Positions 24,195-36,682 of a stretch of 64,000 bases of DNA are shown here, in pieces (positions within the stretch are counted from its first letter, which is position 1; each line of letters starts with the position of its first letter). Origin of the DNA: Halichoerus grypus (Eukaryota > Chordata > Mammalia > Carnivora > Phocidae); the NCBI RefSeq assembly GCF_964656455.1, contig NC_135720.1:53842598-53906597 (forward strand), in the 5' to 3' direction. Below the pieces are notes generated by a model, which saw only the letters and a list, made by a program, of their open reading frames with translations, had not been told where the DNA came from and ran no database searches. A program made the position numbers and the translations under genes.

Positions 24195-25235
24195 TTTTAG
24201 ACTAGTTTGATATACACAGAAAAGTTGCAAAGATATACAGAGTTCTCACATACCTATCCTCACCCAGTTCCTCCTGTTGTTAGCACAGATCTGACATTAT
24301 CATGGCATATTTACATTATAATAGCTTAATTAATGAACCAACACTGATATTTTAAAGTCCAATAATATTAATTAAAATTTGAATCTCTGATTTTCTTAGA
24401 TTTTTCACTAATTTCATTTTTCTGTTCCAGGGTCTCACCACATGGCAGGTGATTTTTATATCTCCTTAATCTCTCTGGCCTTGTGACAGTCTCTAGTTTT
24501 GTTTTTCATGAAGTTTGACAGATCTGAGGAGGACTAGTCAGGTATTTTATAGAGTGTCCCTCTATATGGGTTTGTCTGGTGCTTTCTTCGCGATGGATTA
24601 CACCAGGGCTACGGGTAATGGGAGGAAGCCCACAGAGGTGAAGTGCCCTTGTCATTACACCACAGCAGGGGGTATGTGCCAAGCAGGGGACGTGATAGAG
24701 ACGGCAACCTTGAACATCTGGCAAGAACTGTTTGCCACTCCCCCCCAGAAGATGATCTTGTTCCCCCTTCCCCTACTCTGTTGTTTGGAAGCAAGTCACT
24801 CGTGCACACCTCAACCCCTTAAGGGGGTGGAGGCAGGGTGGGGAGAATTAAGCTCCACTTCCTGGATGTGGGGGTAGTAGCTATATAAATTATTTGAAAC
24901 TCTTCTGTAAGGAAGACTTATCTCTTCTACCCTATGTATTTATTTAGTCAACCACTTACTTATATAGGTGTAGATTTGTGTATGGATATTTACTGAATGC
25001 ATTGGGTTATAATCTGATAGTAAATTATTTGTTCAAATTACTCCAGCTGTGGCCATTGGTAGCTCTTTCCAGTTGGCTCCTGTGTCCCTTTTGACATGCC
25101 TCATCCTTTTGTTTTTTGAGCATTTCTTTACTTTTTGGCACAGTTTATGTATTTCCTGCCCTCACCCTAGAATCAGTCATTTCTCCAAGAAGCACTGTTT
25201 CCTTTTGTTGGAGAGGCTTACTTTGAAACGCAGGC
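24195..25235 (+). repeat. Ancient L1 (L1M-type) 3' region
   Basis: Colinear with an old L1 3' region: agttgcaaagatatacagag, cctcacccagttcctcctgt, tttttctgttccagggtctc, gggtttgtctggtgctttct, ctgtaaggaagacttatctc, gttataatctgatagtaaat and gtggccattggtagctcttt. The 120-codon frame at 24515-24877 lies within this relic and is not a gene. Confidence 0.65.
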
Positions 25236-25269
25236 CTGAGCATCGCCTACCCACCCACCCACTCGGACA

Positions 25270-26095
25270 CTCAGTCAGGTGGTCAGTGAATATTTATGTA
25301 TATTCTACTCTGATACAGATTGAGCCAGATGCTGATAGACAACGGGGAACAAGTACTCCCTGCCTTCAGAAGGTAGCAGTGCAGTGTGCAAGATGGTGAA
25401 CAAGTCTCAATGAGGAATATCATTATAACTCTGATCCATGCTGTGAAGGGAAGGGACAGGGACTCAGATGAGAAGTAACCTAAATCAGGCCTGGTTTAGA
25501 CCAGGGGGCCAACGAAGGCCACAGAATGTTCTGTCTAACATTTAGAGAGAAAGTTGAAGATAGGAGTGTTCTCACACTGCAGGTTAGTGGGGCTTGACTA
25601 GCTTTTTAAAAAAGGAATAGAAAACACCATAAGTATTATCATATAAAAGTAATGTTGCCTTTTGGTATAGGCTGATGTATCTATTGGTTCATGGTATAAG
25701 ATGCATTTCTTACTGGGGATTATCGTCAAAAAAAGTTTGAAAGCCTGTTTTAGGAGGAAATAATAGCTTGAAAGATCTGAAAAGAGAAAAGGCTTTAATA
25801 TATTTGAGAGTCTGCCAGGGGGCCAATGCACCTGTGAGGAACTCACATGGGATGTGAGAAGAGGCCAAAGAGGCAAGGAGGCATGCAGCCCCCCAGAGGG
25901 GCTGAGGAGACAGGATTTTATTTAAGGAGTGATGGGAATCCATTGGAGGGTTTTAAACAGGGAAGTATTGGCATTTCAAAGAGATCTTTAAGGCTACTAT
26001 GTGGAGAATGGAAGGAGAGGGCAAGAGAAGAAGCAGGGCCAGTCCATGAGAAGGCTCCTACAGTGGCCTGAGCAACAAGGGTCACTGGAATATGC
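25270..26095 (-). repeat. L2, antisense, in two pieces
   Basis: First piece (25270-25480): gatgctgatagacaacgggg, actccctgccttcagaagg. Second piece (25850-26095): atgggaatccattggagggt then tttaaacagggaagtattgg then actatgtggagaatggaagg, the classic antisense L2 block. The middle (about 25500-25800) is an unidentified insertion or diverged L2. Confidence 0.7.
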
Positions 26096-26104
26096 GGTAC
26101 ACAT

Positions 26105-26190
26105 TCCACTGTCCGTTTTGTTCTCTCAACCACTAGAACAATGCCTGGAACACAGCAGACCTGCAGTATTACTTGTTGAATGAATAAGTT
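26105..26190 (+). repeat. L2 3' end, sense
   Basis: ccactagaacaatgcctgga, acacagcagacctgcagtat and tacttgttgaatgaataag. Confidence 0.75.
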
Positions 26191-27054
26191 ACATGGTTGT
26201 AGTCAAGATGGAGAGAATCTTTAAGTCAAGACATACTGCAAGTCTTGCTGCTGTATTGGGTGTGGGGGAAATGGGCAGGGGGAAGAGAGTGAGAGCCCTC
26301 CTTCCCACACCTAATCCCTCTGCACTTGCTTATGCTTTCTTTCTCTACTGTTGGACTACGTAGGATAGCTACAGGATTCTTCTAACTGTTTAGACTGTGC
26401 TTCTGCCTCTGCTTAGTCATATTGGCCAGAACTGGCAATAACAGAATTTTTCAAGAGAAACCAAGATTGAGTAGAATTGCAAAACCAGTCCCATCAGATT
26501 TTCAGACCCATGGGACTTTATAATCTTTGATGCCCAATCTCTGAACCCCTGTGAGAGTCAACTACTAGCAAATAAAGATCCTCAGAGGGGTGCCAAAATG
26601 CCTTGGAATTTGGCATTCTGGCAAAGAACTGGCAAGATAATCGTTTATATAACTGTGTTCCAAAGAACCTCCCATCTGATTTTACATTATATTAAAAAAA
26701 TGTTGTGGCAAAACCCTGCCTTGGCACTACTATTCTTGACAGTGGTGGTGCCCAAGATCTGCAGCTGGCTGCCCACTCCCCTGCTGGTTCCCTCAGCAGA
26801 GCTCAGGCAGCTCCTGTCACCGTGGAGGGTATTGGAAGCACATAGACCGAGAGAACACGGAGCAGAAAGGTGAAAGAGCCACATCCTGGGAACGGAAAAC
26901 TGTGAGTCCTCCCTGAAAAGTCTGGCACTGGAGATGGGCATGCTCCAGAAATGCTGATTAATTTTGAAGGATTGGTCATTTTGGTCAAATGGGTTTTACA
27001 CTGTTGACTGAGATGCCAGAGCAATAATCCGATGTTACTGGAAGTGATGCCAGT
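26191..27054. other. Intergenic stretch without recognised genes
   Basis: No gene, RNA or clear repeat seen. Overlapping frames of 73-91 codons on both strands are not supported by any motif. Confidence 0.5.
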
Positions 27055-27640
27055 GGTATTTGCATTGGTTAAGATTTTTCATATAACAGAAGAGCAAACT
27101 CGAACTGGCTTAAGCAAACAAAGGCATCAAGCCTTGGCTTGTAGCATGAAAACTCCAGAGTGCAATCTCGAATTGACACCCTCCTCACGGTACCAGCTCC
27201 ATATCTGTTTTGTTCATGGCAATGCCTGTTCTGTGTGCTGGCTTCATCCTTCGGCAGGCACTGCTCTTGGTGGCACAGACAACTGAGGGAATTTTGGACT
27301 TTGTATTCTCTAAGACACCATCCAGGAAAAGAAGGATGGTTCCCCCTGGTTACCCAACAGAAGGTTGAGGAAGCTTTTCCCCAGAAGCTCTAGCAAACAT
27401 TTCCTCAAACCTCATTGGCCCGAATTGGGGCATATGCCCACCTCTGAGCCAATCACTGTGGCCAGGTGATGGCCACTCTGATTGGCTTAAGCATGTCAGG
27501 GTGCACACCTGGGAGCTGGATGTATCCACTTGCTGGAGAAAGGGGAGGAATTAAGGTTCCCTTAAGGCAGAATGTGGGTGCTGTTACAGGAGAAGGGGGA
27601 AATGGACCCTGAGGAGGCAACCTAGGTATTTTTAGCACAT
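27055..27640 (+). repeat. Ancient L1 3' UTR-type segment
   Basis: agagcaaactcgaactggct, cctcattggcccgaattggg, ctgagccaatcactgtggcc, ccactctgattggcttaagc and gtgctgttacaggagaaggg run in the order of an old L1M 3' UTR (from memory). Confidence 0.6.
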
Positions 27641-27724
27641 CAACATCATTAATATTGTGATAAAAGCCAAATTGGAGGCAATGCAGATATAGATAAGAAA
27701 ACTTTCATTCAGAACCCCAGTTTG

Positions 27725-27790
27725 CCTGCTTCTAGGTAAGTCACTTAACCTCTTCAGGTCTCAATTTCTTTATCTGAAAAGATGTGGATG
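27725..27790 (+). repeat. MIR fragment, sense
   Basis: gcttctaggtaagtcacttaacctc then ttctttatctgaaaagatgtgg, a central MIR piece. Confidence 0.6.
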
Positions 27791-28737
27791 ACACCTCAGG
27801 GAAGGTCAAATTCATATATCTGAATATGTCATAGATATATATATATCAAAATATATAAGGTTACATATTTGAAAAAATAAAAGTAAAACATGAGGTACTT
27901 TTTTGTATTTCCTTAAAGTACCAAATCTAGTCAGTCCCGTCATAGCCAAGATTGAGCTGATGTTTTGCCGAGCAGAACAGCAGTTGGAAGGAAGACTTCC
28001 CTGGCCACCATGAGTACTGGGCAAGTCAGGGCCCATCTCATATCTTCAGTGCAAGAAAGAAGTTTCACTGGTTCAGAACCAAACTCAAGCAGCAGGTGTT
28101 CAGGGCTGGGGTGTTGAAGTTTCAGCTTTGATTTTTCTATGAAATCGTTCATGTTATTAAAATGTCGGCCCTATTCTCTTGTTTAAGAACTGGTTTCATT
28201 TCTAATGACACAGCACCATCATGCCATTCCTTGATTTAGTCACGAGAACCAAAACTAATGTGTGGCTAGTTTCATGTCGTTTTTATAGCAGTTAGTACAG
28301 AGAACAACAGGCTCCTGTGAAAACAGATGTATTTGCTATCTATTTCTCTATCTGCTACCTTTTAGACTCAAAACCCGATTTCTGAGTTGGCTTGGTCCCC
28401 TGGTTTGGTCTTTGTGGGAGAGGCTTCGGGGAGGACAAGAAGCTGGCTGTTCTTCTCAGCGGGGACACTTTTTATAAGAAAGAAGAGTGTCATCCCCTAA
28501 ACCTTGTAAGAGTTGTAAAGGTGCGTCAGAAGGAGACCTCTCTTCTCTTGAGAGAACATTCCTTTGGTGTCATTGTCTGCGGTGAACAGGGAGTGTTCTT
28601 TATTTGATGAGCCTCCGTAAATTTCTTAGAGGCCTTGTGGTGTTGCCTGAGAAAGTGAGCATGCATGCAGTGTTGCTGGAAAAAGCAGTGCCTTAATAAT
28701 AATGCCAATACTCTCAAAATGCCAACACAAAGTCTTT
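27791..28737. other. Intergenic stretch
   Basis: A short AT microsatellite-like run near 27835-27846; otherwise nothing recognised. Confidence 0.5.
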
Positions 28738-29032
28738 ATCATCCACAAGGTCTCTATGATCGGGTTAGATACCAAAGTTTGAAGATGGAGAAACAGAGAC
28801 ATTGAATTTTCCGTGGCTTCAGAGAGAGTGTTATAGAATTTAATTAGAGTCCTGGGCTAACTTCCATTAGGTAATTGCCTGATCTCTCTGTGTCTGAGCT
28901 TCCTCATGTATAAAATGCAAATAACAATATAGTAAATACCTCATGGGGTGGTTGTGTAAACTAATGCGTGTGAAGTGCTTAGAACAGCACCTGGCACACA
29001 CACAGTCTGCACTCAATAAATGTAATTATCAT
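28738..29032. repeat. MIR pair: antisense fragment followed by a good sense MIR
   Basis: 28770-28830 holds a weak antisense piece (gatggagaaacagagacatt). 28845-29032 is a clear sense MIR: gagtcctgggctaacttcc, cttcctcatgtataaaatgc, aaatacctcatggggtggtt and tgcttagaacagcacctggc. Confidence 0.7.
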
Positions 29033-32000
29033 CACCTTCGCTATCCATTTTTCTCAATTGCAAGTTGAATGCCCTTGCCTCTTTGACTCAGACGCATACA
29101 ACCCCCCTCCTCCCCTACCTGGCCGCCCCCCAACCTCAGTTACTCATCTGATCTTTAATCTCAGGTTGTCTTCCAACATGTGTCTCAGGCCAAGGCAAGT
29201 CTTGCTTCCATGCCAGCAAGCTGTCCCCCTCCAGGGGCCTTCTCACCAGTCTTTCCTTGTGGCCTTTTAATGCTCAATAGGACTCCTAGGGGTGTCAATT
29301 GAAAAAAAAAAAAGATGTTGAATATTGACTTGAATAGCATATCTCTGTAGATCTGACTCACCTGGAAGACTCGATTTGGCAGTTGGGTCCCCGGCTCTCT
29401 GCTTGGACCTGGAGCCTGTGATGTGCTGTCCTCCAGCTCGGGGAAGAAAATTGGCTTTTTCATCCAATTTGATCCACATCGTTTAACCTAATTCCTGCAT
29501 TTTTTTGTTTTATTTCCACAAGGGGACATTGTTAAGAAAGCTTTTCTGTATTTCATTTCTTTGATTATCTTATACGTTCATTCTTTCTTTCAACCGGCCT
29601 TCTCTGACCGTGTTCATCTGAGCAGTGCCAGGAATATTGCCGCTCTGTATGGCTTTGTGTATGACATCTTGTCCCTTCTCCTGGACTGTGAACGTCTTGA
29701 GGCCAAACGCCATGGCTTCTACTTCTCATCGCCTGCAACACGATGGGATGCATGGGGATTGGCTCCGGGAAGGGTGTGACTGCGTATATGGCTCTCCCTG
29801 ACATTTTCCCTCACTCATATCCTCTTTCTTTTCTCCCAAGAGTCTCACGGGCCCTTTCTGCCTGAATGTCGTTAGGCTGTGAGTAAGCAGAGACACAGAG
29901 TTTATTGTCAGGGTCTCACCTCTTGGGTATGTGAGGCCTTAAGGCTGACGCACCCAAGAGTGTCCCTGGACCTGGCCTCCAACACACCGTGTTGGTGTAT
30001 GTGTTGCCAGATTACCTACCGTTTCTTCAGACAAGTGAACGTGTTCTCTCTTCACGTCTCATTGTGCTTTCCTTGATCTAATTTCTTACCTCCTACCCAG
30101 CGTCTCATCACCCGCCTTTCCCTGTTTCTTTTCTAGGCCCATCCCGTCCCTGGCCTCTCTTCATGCATTGGCCGTTACTCTTGCTGGATCCTTCTCTGGC
30201 TCACTTTGGTTTCTGTTCCCCCTCTTCTTTTTCTTTCACTTTCCCCCACCCACCAGTCATTTTCAACAGTGTCATCATGACTTTCAGTGTGGGAACACGG
30301 CACTCACTGTCTCCCACATTACACAGCCACCCCGGCTTCCATGTGACCAACATTCCTTCCCCGAACCACCAGGCAGGACGGAGGCGCGGACACCAAGCTG
30401 CGGCTCTCCCAGTGAGTCCTGCTTCCTGCCCAGCCCAGGAAGCCAGAGCCTGGCAGAAGATGGAGGCTGCAGAGCTGGGCCCCGGACCTCTTCTCAACTT
30501 CTGTTGGGCAGCGTGAGTGGGGTGTCACCCAAGACACCACTTAGAACAGCTCTGCTCTGTGAAAGCATGAAACAAGGAGGGTTCTCTTAAAGGAATGGTA
30601 TGGGCTGCGGGGAAGAGGTGGGGTAGCGCATATGACTGAGACCAGGGAGGTTTCTAGTGCTTGCATGACTTGGCCTCCTAATCCACAAAACTCAGCTGAA
30701 ACAGCCAAGCCAATGAATAACAGGGTCCCAGTCATAAGCAGAAAACACTCTTCCCTTTTTCTTCCCTTAACCTCACACATGCAGGCTTGTGCAATCTGTT
30801 CTTATGCAAAGGTTTGCAAAACTGTCCAAGTGGAGGATAGGTCTGGGGCTTCTCTGCCACCCCGTCCTTCCCGCAGGGTCCGCAGTCAGCTGGGACAGCC
30901 CGAACACCCCGGACCGCCAGAGCGTGAGGGAGAGTGTCAAGGCTGCTGGGAATGATGGCCTTCTAGGACTCAGTCTCAGAGGTAGAAAAATGGCCTTCTT
31001 ATTTCAAACATGCAAACCAGATTTGATCAAATACTCTCCCTGTGAAACAGCTGCCCTTTGAAGCCGTGGACCAGGGTGGAAACACAGCTCCTATCTGAGA
31101 AAGGATAAGTTTCTTTCTTACCCTTTCTGCCGACCATTCTATTTCCTGCTGGTTTGTTGCACTGACCCTCTGGGGCGCGGGGGGCCTGCAGCCGCCGAGC
31201 ACCAACAGCAGGGTGAAAGTGATGAACCACCTGAGCTCTGCAGGCGCCCTTGCCCCAGCGCTACCCGCTCTTGCCAGCTTGCTGCCGCCACCCTGTGAGC
31301 CAGGCTGAGCTGGCTGGTGGGGGGAGGAGTAAGCCACATCTCATGGCACCTTCTCAAGCACCGGGAGGGAAATGCAGACCCAATCCCGGTGCTCTTCCCT
31401 TTTCTTCAGGTGCAAGTGGTTAAAGCCCACCCACGGGGACAGCTCAGCCATGACACAGGTGGGGAAGCAAATACAGCTAAACTCAAGATGGGCATTTGTA
31501 CGCAGAGGGCCGCCCACATTACCTGGTATAGTGCTGAGAATGTGTTTAATATCTCCGGACCCTTTTGACATTTAAATATGGCCTGACCAAGGTAAAGGGA
31601 AAATATAAAAGGAAACTTGCCAACAGGATCAAGGGATGCCATTTTTAGGAACTCTATTTTTAAAGAACTGTCTCTTAGCTTTAGTTGGTCTCAGCCAAAG
31701 TATGCCCAGGCCCTATTTCTGACTGTTTTATTTTAGAACTAAATGTGTAATGTTACCCATACCAAGTATATTGGATATCTTTTTCAATTGATTTTGGTAG
31801 TTCACAGAGCTAGACTCCTGAAGCCCTCTCGTCAGGACCTGCGGGGTACCCGGAAGATCCAATGAAGTCCAAGAAGAAAATAGTTTAACTTCTATTTATA
31901 TCTATGTTTTAATCTAAAAATGAAGAAAGAAGTTAAGCTTTACTATTAGTAATAAATATGACTATTTACTAATCCACAAGTATATGTGTATATAAAATAT

Positions 32001-32077
32001 ACAAAGAAATATAAATTTTACTGGGATGCAGTTTCTAATTTTTTTTTGATTGGATTGGATTATCAAAAATGTTTGGT
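29033..32077. other. Mostly unique intergenic sequence, moderately GC-rich
   Basis: Overlapping frames of up to 140 codons (30168-30590, +) and 112 codons (30999-31337, -) occur on both strands, as expected of GC-rich noncoding DNA. None has a start context, domain or splice structure I can support. A12 run at about 29300. Possible weak L2 remnant at about 29590-29760. Confidence 0.5.
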
Positions 32078-32285
32078 GGGACCTTTCCTTCTGACCAATA
32101 TGGAATAACAGAGACCAAACTCACCCTCTGGTCTGAAAAAAAAAAAAAATTAAAAAAGCAATATATGAAACAACCATTTTTAAGACACGACACATCAGGC
32201 AATGAAGAGATCCTGAAAATTCAGGGAACTAGTGAGGTGAGCTCTCCAGTTGCCTCAGCCTACAACACTGAGTTCACAATGTTTA
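32078..32285 (+). repeat. Possible ancient L1 5' UTR fragment
   Basis: accaatatggaataacagag followed by an A-rich run at 32139-32158, then gatcctgaaaattcagggaa and gtgaggtgagctctccagtt, resembles an old L1 5' UTR. Low certainty. Confidence 0.35.
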
Positions 32286-32327
32286 ATAAGTAGTTATATA
32301 TGTTTACAAAAATAAAGTTTGGTGACT

Positions 32328-32450
32328 TTTTTACTAGACTATAAACTCCTTGAGGGCAAGGGACATATCTTATTCACAGCATATCCCCAGGACCTAGCAC
32401 AGAAGTTGTCACATAATAGTTGCTGAATGAACATGTGTGAATGAATCACT
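32328..32450 (+). repeat. L2 3' end, sense
   Basis: actataaactccttgagggc, atatccccaggacctagcac and aatagttgctgaatgaac, a well-preserved L2 terminus. Confidence 0.85.
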
Positions 32451-32514
32451 GAAGGTCTCCAGGGAAGCCCCAGGATGATTACATCATAGATGATGGGATG
32501 TTAGGGCCCAAATG

Positions 32515-32640
32515 CACCTTAGAGCTGTTCTAGTCCACTTTCTTCATTATGTAGATGAGGAAATTGAGGTCCAAAGCAACTCAGTGACTTCCCCAAAGTC
32601 AGTAAACCAGAGCCCCAAGCTGCAGAAGGGGCTTCTGTTA
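32515..32640 (-). repeat. MIR-like segment, antisense
   Basis: gtagatgaggaaattgaggt then agtgacttccccaaagtcag. Old SINE remnant; exact family uncertain. Confidence 0.5.
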
Positions 32641-32654
32641 AAAGGTGAATTACT

Positions 32655-32856
32655 GGGGCGCCTGCGTGGCTCAGTCGTTAAGTGTCAGCCTTCGGCTCAG
32701 GTCATGATCCCGGGGTCCTGGGATCGAGCCCCACATTGGGCTCCCTGCTCAGGGGGAAGCCTACTTCTCCCTCTCCCACTCCCCCTGCTTGTGTTCCCTC
32801 TCTCGCTCTGTCTCTCTCTGTCAAATAAATAAATAAAATCTTAAAAAAAAAAAAAA
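32655..32856 (+). mobile_element. Carnivore SINE (SINEC), sense, young arctoid-type copy
   Basis: Head ggggcgcctgcgtggctcag, body with gcctacttctccctctccca, tail aaataaataaataaaatctt then an A-run. Perfect 14-bp duplication aaaggtgaattact at 32641-32654 and 32857-32870. Confidence 0.98.
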
Positions 32857-32870
32857 AAAGGTGAATTACT

Positions 32871-34224
32871 GCTACTCATGGAGCAGGGGTATAACGGAGT
32901 TCTAGATGTCAAAGGTAATGTGTTCAGAAACAAAAACAGACACCAAAAATTATTATAGGCAAAGCCACTTGGAATTGAAGACATGGCCAGACACTGATCA
33001 ATTCTAGAACAATACTGAAAGAAATTCCCAGGTTGGACAGAGAGGCCAGAGGAGGATCCTTTCTGACATAAGCTCTGGCTGTCATTAGAGATTCCTTGAG
33101 AATCTACAGGAGACCTTGGGAGACCTTGGATCAAGATAGGCCTATCTACCTGGAAACCACAGGAGATTCTGGACAGGATCCAAACAAATCAGTACTTCCT
33201 AGGATAGACCCATGGCCTATCCTAGAGTGGGCGGGGGCAGGTGGGCCCACAGAGAGCAGTCCCATGTTGGGAACCCACTGCCTAACTACTTGGCCTGACT
33301 GTGCTCTGGGAGAAGACCAGACCTTAGGAGATGTTTGTCACTCCATGGAGCACCTTCAGGCCACAAGATGTGTTCTGTCACAGAAGGATCTTTCTGCTTC
33401 GGACTGAAGGAGCCCCTAACACTGCGTGCCCTCCAGGTAGGAGCAGAATCCCACGGGTTGGTTCTGACTGCTCTCTGAGGTTTGGTTGCATTGTCAGGCA
33501 GACTCAGCAACATCACTTCTCGGTCAGGGTTTGTCCTGGATTCTTCTGGGAAGTCACAGCCCTCATCGAACCCTTTAACTTCGGGTTTCTCCTCAGTTCC
33601 AATCACTGACTGCTCCTTAAAGTCCTTGAAAAGGCAGCCCAGCTCTTTCTAAGTACTTAGTTGGAGGCCAGGAAATGCTAGGACATGGCAATGACTTCTT
33701 GATATTATCTTGAGAGTTTTAGGATTTGATCTGGGCCTGGTGTAGGGATGGACTTCTGCCTCTCTGTAGATTCCTATTAATACCGCTAGTGATGTCCCAA
33801 GTACATCTATAGGACACATGGGTTAGAAGCTAGTGCTTGGCTCTTGTGCCAACATGAATGACAGGGTTTGAAAGAGAGTGGTGATGTCAGTGTGACTTCT
33901 GGAGACTTCTTCACCCTGGAAACCCTGGAAGAGTTCCTCTAGAAAGGGGATTATTATAGAGCTTAAAGGGAGCCCCCTGAACAAGAATTACTAGCTGATT
34001 TACATCAGATTTGGAGGTAAATCTCCTTGGGCCAGGGGCCCACTTGGGAGGAGGTCTCTGACCCACAGGTGGGCCGTAAGAGGCCAAGCTGCACCTATGC
34101 TGTGCTCCTCCTCAGCACTGAGTCGTTAACTCACTAGCAGAAGCCACAGCACAGAGCCCTGGAATGAGAAAAGGCCTGTTCCCAAGAGCCAGGGATGGCA
34201 AGGTATTTCTAAGCAGCCAGCAGG
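32871..34224. other. Intergenic stretch without recognised genes
   Basis: Opposed frames of about 92-106 codons at 33096-33609 are shadows of one another and lack motifs. A short imperfect tandem (gagaccttggx2) lies at 33109-33130. Nothing else recognised. Confidence 0.5.
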
Positions 34225-34345
34225 GTTGTTCTCTGTTTTCATTTTTATAGATCAGGAAACAAAGGCATTGAAAAATCTAGTAAGGCACCCACTATCACAG
34301 GGTGAGTCAGCAGTAAACTGGGCCCAAGAATTCAAACCTTGTGCC
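34225..34345 (-). repeat. MIR, antisense
   Basis: tttttatagatcaggaaaca then gtgagtcagcagtaaactgg and gcccaagaattcaaacc. Confidence 0.65.
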
Positions 34346-34724
34346 TCCTGGGCCAGCACTGGTTTCTGCCTTGGGCTCCATGGTCTCAGAAAATAATTCC
34401 CGCTTTATCCATAGCAAGAGTCCTTTGTGATACCCATTTAATGAAAACTTACCCTAATACTGCCTGTTCTCTGCAGGTTTGCTCAACAGCCGAGGCCTTG
34501 CCTTCCTCAGTCTCCCTTCATACCACCCCTTGGCCATCTCATGGGCTGTCCAGCTCCAAAGGCCTCTTGTTGACTCATCCCAGTTGGACTCCCCACTTGC
34601 TCCAGCACATCCACCAAGGTGATCCCCTAGGCCCTTGGCCTTGGCCATGCCAGCAACTTCCCCACACACTTTTGCTCAGAATTAGAGCTCTGACTGGGGC
34701 TCCCAGGCATGTTTCCTTCCTTAC

Positions 34725-34925
34725 TGCTTCTGCTGTCCACACTGGTCTCTCTGGTTCAGCAGTAACGTCATCCACTCCTGCACCCTCTTCCTTATGTCCG
34801 TTCTCTGCCTGGAAAGCTCTCCCCTTCTCAGACCACCAAGGCTCTTCAGGAATTCTAGACCTCTCCCAACTTTTCCAGAATTCCTGTTTCCCTTCTCTGT
34901 GATATCTTTCTATACTCATTAAAGA
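34725..34925 (+). repeat. L2 3' UTR, sense, diverged
   Basis: ttctctgcctggaaagctct, cccttctcagaccaccaagg and the downstream T/C-rich block resemble L2. The longest open frame in the window (187 codons, 34339-34902) runs through this relic and the MIR edge, so I treat it as noncoding. Confidence 0.5.
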
Positions 34926-35022
34926 AACATGGTGAGTTCTCCATCCACCATTTGCCCACAAAACTGATCAAAATTGATTTGGCCTCAACTCTTACCGAGG
35001 CCTCAAATTGCTACTTACAGTA

Positions 35023-35450
35023 TGTGGTAGGCAGAATTCTAAAATGGACCCAAGATTTCCTGTTTTCCCTCCTGTGTGCACCCCCACTGAATATGATGGA
35101 TTTTACTCCCATGATTAGGTTATGTTTAATGGCACAGTTGACCTTAAGAAAAGGAGATTTATCAGTGACCATAACCTAATCACAGTAGGGACCTCAGTCC
35201 TATGACCACAGGAAAGTAGATTTTACCAACAAATAAGAAAGTGCTAAAAGTGGACTATTTCCCCAGAGCCTCCAGACAGGAACCCAGTAAGGCTAACACA
35301 TGGATTTCAACACTGTGTTATCCTGAGCAGAGAACCCAGGCATGCTGTGCCAGACTTCTGATTTATAGGACTGTGAACTAATCTATGGGCATTGTTTTAA
35401 GTCAATAAGTTGGTGGTAATTTGTTAGGCAGCAGTAAGAAACTAATGTAA
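35023..35450 (+). mobile_element. MLT1-type MaLR LTR, internally shortened
   Basis: Starts tgtggtaggcagaattctaa and continues gatggattttactcccatgat, taggttatgtttaatggcac, then acctcagtcctatgaccaca, cccagagcctccagacagga, gactgtgaactaat, and ends ttgttaggcagcagtaagaa. The middle of the usual LTR is missing, consistent with deletion. Ancient ERVL-MaLR relic without coding sequence. Confidence 0.85.
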
Positions 35451-35694
35451 GTGAATAGTCATTCAGTCATGTTAGAGTTGTGGAATTTCCGTGTTCATCC
35501 TGGCACCAGTCTTAGCTGAGGGGCTGCAGTCACACTCGGGTGGACTGTCAGCCATCGGTTACAGACTCCCAGCAGGAAGAGAGCCCGGCCACCTGGTTTC
35601 CCTCTGAATAATTTAGCTTGCAAGTGGGATTGCTTGGTTCCCAGCACTCTGTTGCCTGCTCTGAGGCAAAGATGAACTCGGCCTTCCTGCCCAC

Positions 35695-36125
35695 AGGGGT
35701 TTCTAATCTAGTAATTAAGTGAGCACATAGTCAAATACAGAGGGAAGAGGAGACATGGAGCAGAATGCTCAGAGATCAAGAGAATGGAAATCATATCCAA
35801 CGAGCGAAATGAAAAACTTCATGGAAGAAGTGACATTTGTCCTGAGCCCTGAAGGCTGAGTGGGGTTTTACCTTAAGGATGGAAGTAGGAAATTAAAAGT
35901 GAATAAAAGAAACTGTGTTGGACATTTGACGAATCAGGGGTAGTATGGTTAGGATGGAAATAGCATTCTGGGTCTACAATGTGAAGGCTCTTGAATCATT
36001 GGGAGTAGTGTGTGGGGGTTTTTTGATGATAAATGAGGGCCATGGAAAGTTTGGAGGCTTGGGTGGGATAGAATCAAGGTGGACTGAGTGTGCAGGATGG
36101 ATTAAAGTAGAAGCAGGTAGGAGAT
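35695..36125 (-). repeat. Probable L2, antisense
   Basis: gaagaagtgacatttgtcct then gagccctgaaggctgagtgg, and the GA-rich interior through gaggcttgggtgggatagaa, fit antisense L2. Diverged. Confidence 0.5.
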
Positions 36126-36636
36126 GGGGATTATTTATAGACCATAAGAGTAGAATGAACAAAAATTAACCAGAGCCTGCATCATGGCTCTGGCAGTAGG
36201 GACAGAAGGAAGGAGAAGAACTAACAGCCACTGGGGAAGGTAGAACTTCCACTGACCAAACCACAGAACAAATACAGCATCCAGCGCAGGTCCACCCATC
36301 GGTCCTGCCTGCCTTCATTCATTACAGTATATCAGATGTGTGATCTGTCTGCTCTAGCCAACAGTCTGTAGGAGGTGCTGCCCAAAAGGCAAAGTGTCAC
36401 TACATTTGAGGAGATGAGAATGGCTATGGTACCAGGGTTAAAGGGCAAGTCCTATAAGAGAAACATGGCTGATGAACCACAGGCTCAAGAGGGAGAAAGA
36501 TGGCACCCAGTCACAGCCACAGTCTTCAGGAAAGAATGACATGGAGTCATTGTTTTGCTTATAGGTAGAATATCCAAAAGGAGAGGGGGCTGTGCATTGC
36601 TCCTCTAGACTACCAACAAAACTTCATCTCATCCCG

Positions 36637-36638
<2 letters not shown>

Positions 36639-36680
<42 letters not shown>
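36639..36680. repeat. (AC)21 microsatellite
   Basis: Uninterrupted AC dinucleotides, 42 bases. Likely polymorphic in length. It accounts for the Thr-His run in the overlapping frame. Confidence 0.99.

Positions 36681-36682
<2 letters not shown>

Noticed and set aside
30168..30590. 140-codon frame with overlapping frames on both strands
   Set aside because: Composition-driven open frames; no signal peptide, domain or exon boundaries I can support.
34339..34902. Longest open frame, 187 codons, + strand
   Set aside because: It runs across a MIR edge and L2-like 3' UTR sequence, has a low-complexity Ser/Leu/Pro composition, no recognisable domain, and overlaps open frames on the other strand.
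36639..36680. CRISPR-like array of regular repeats
   Set aside because: Simple dinucleotide repeat; no spacers, and the genome is mammalian.
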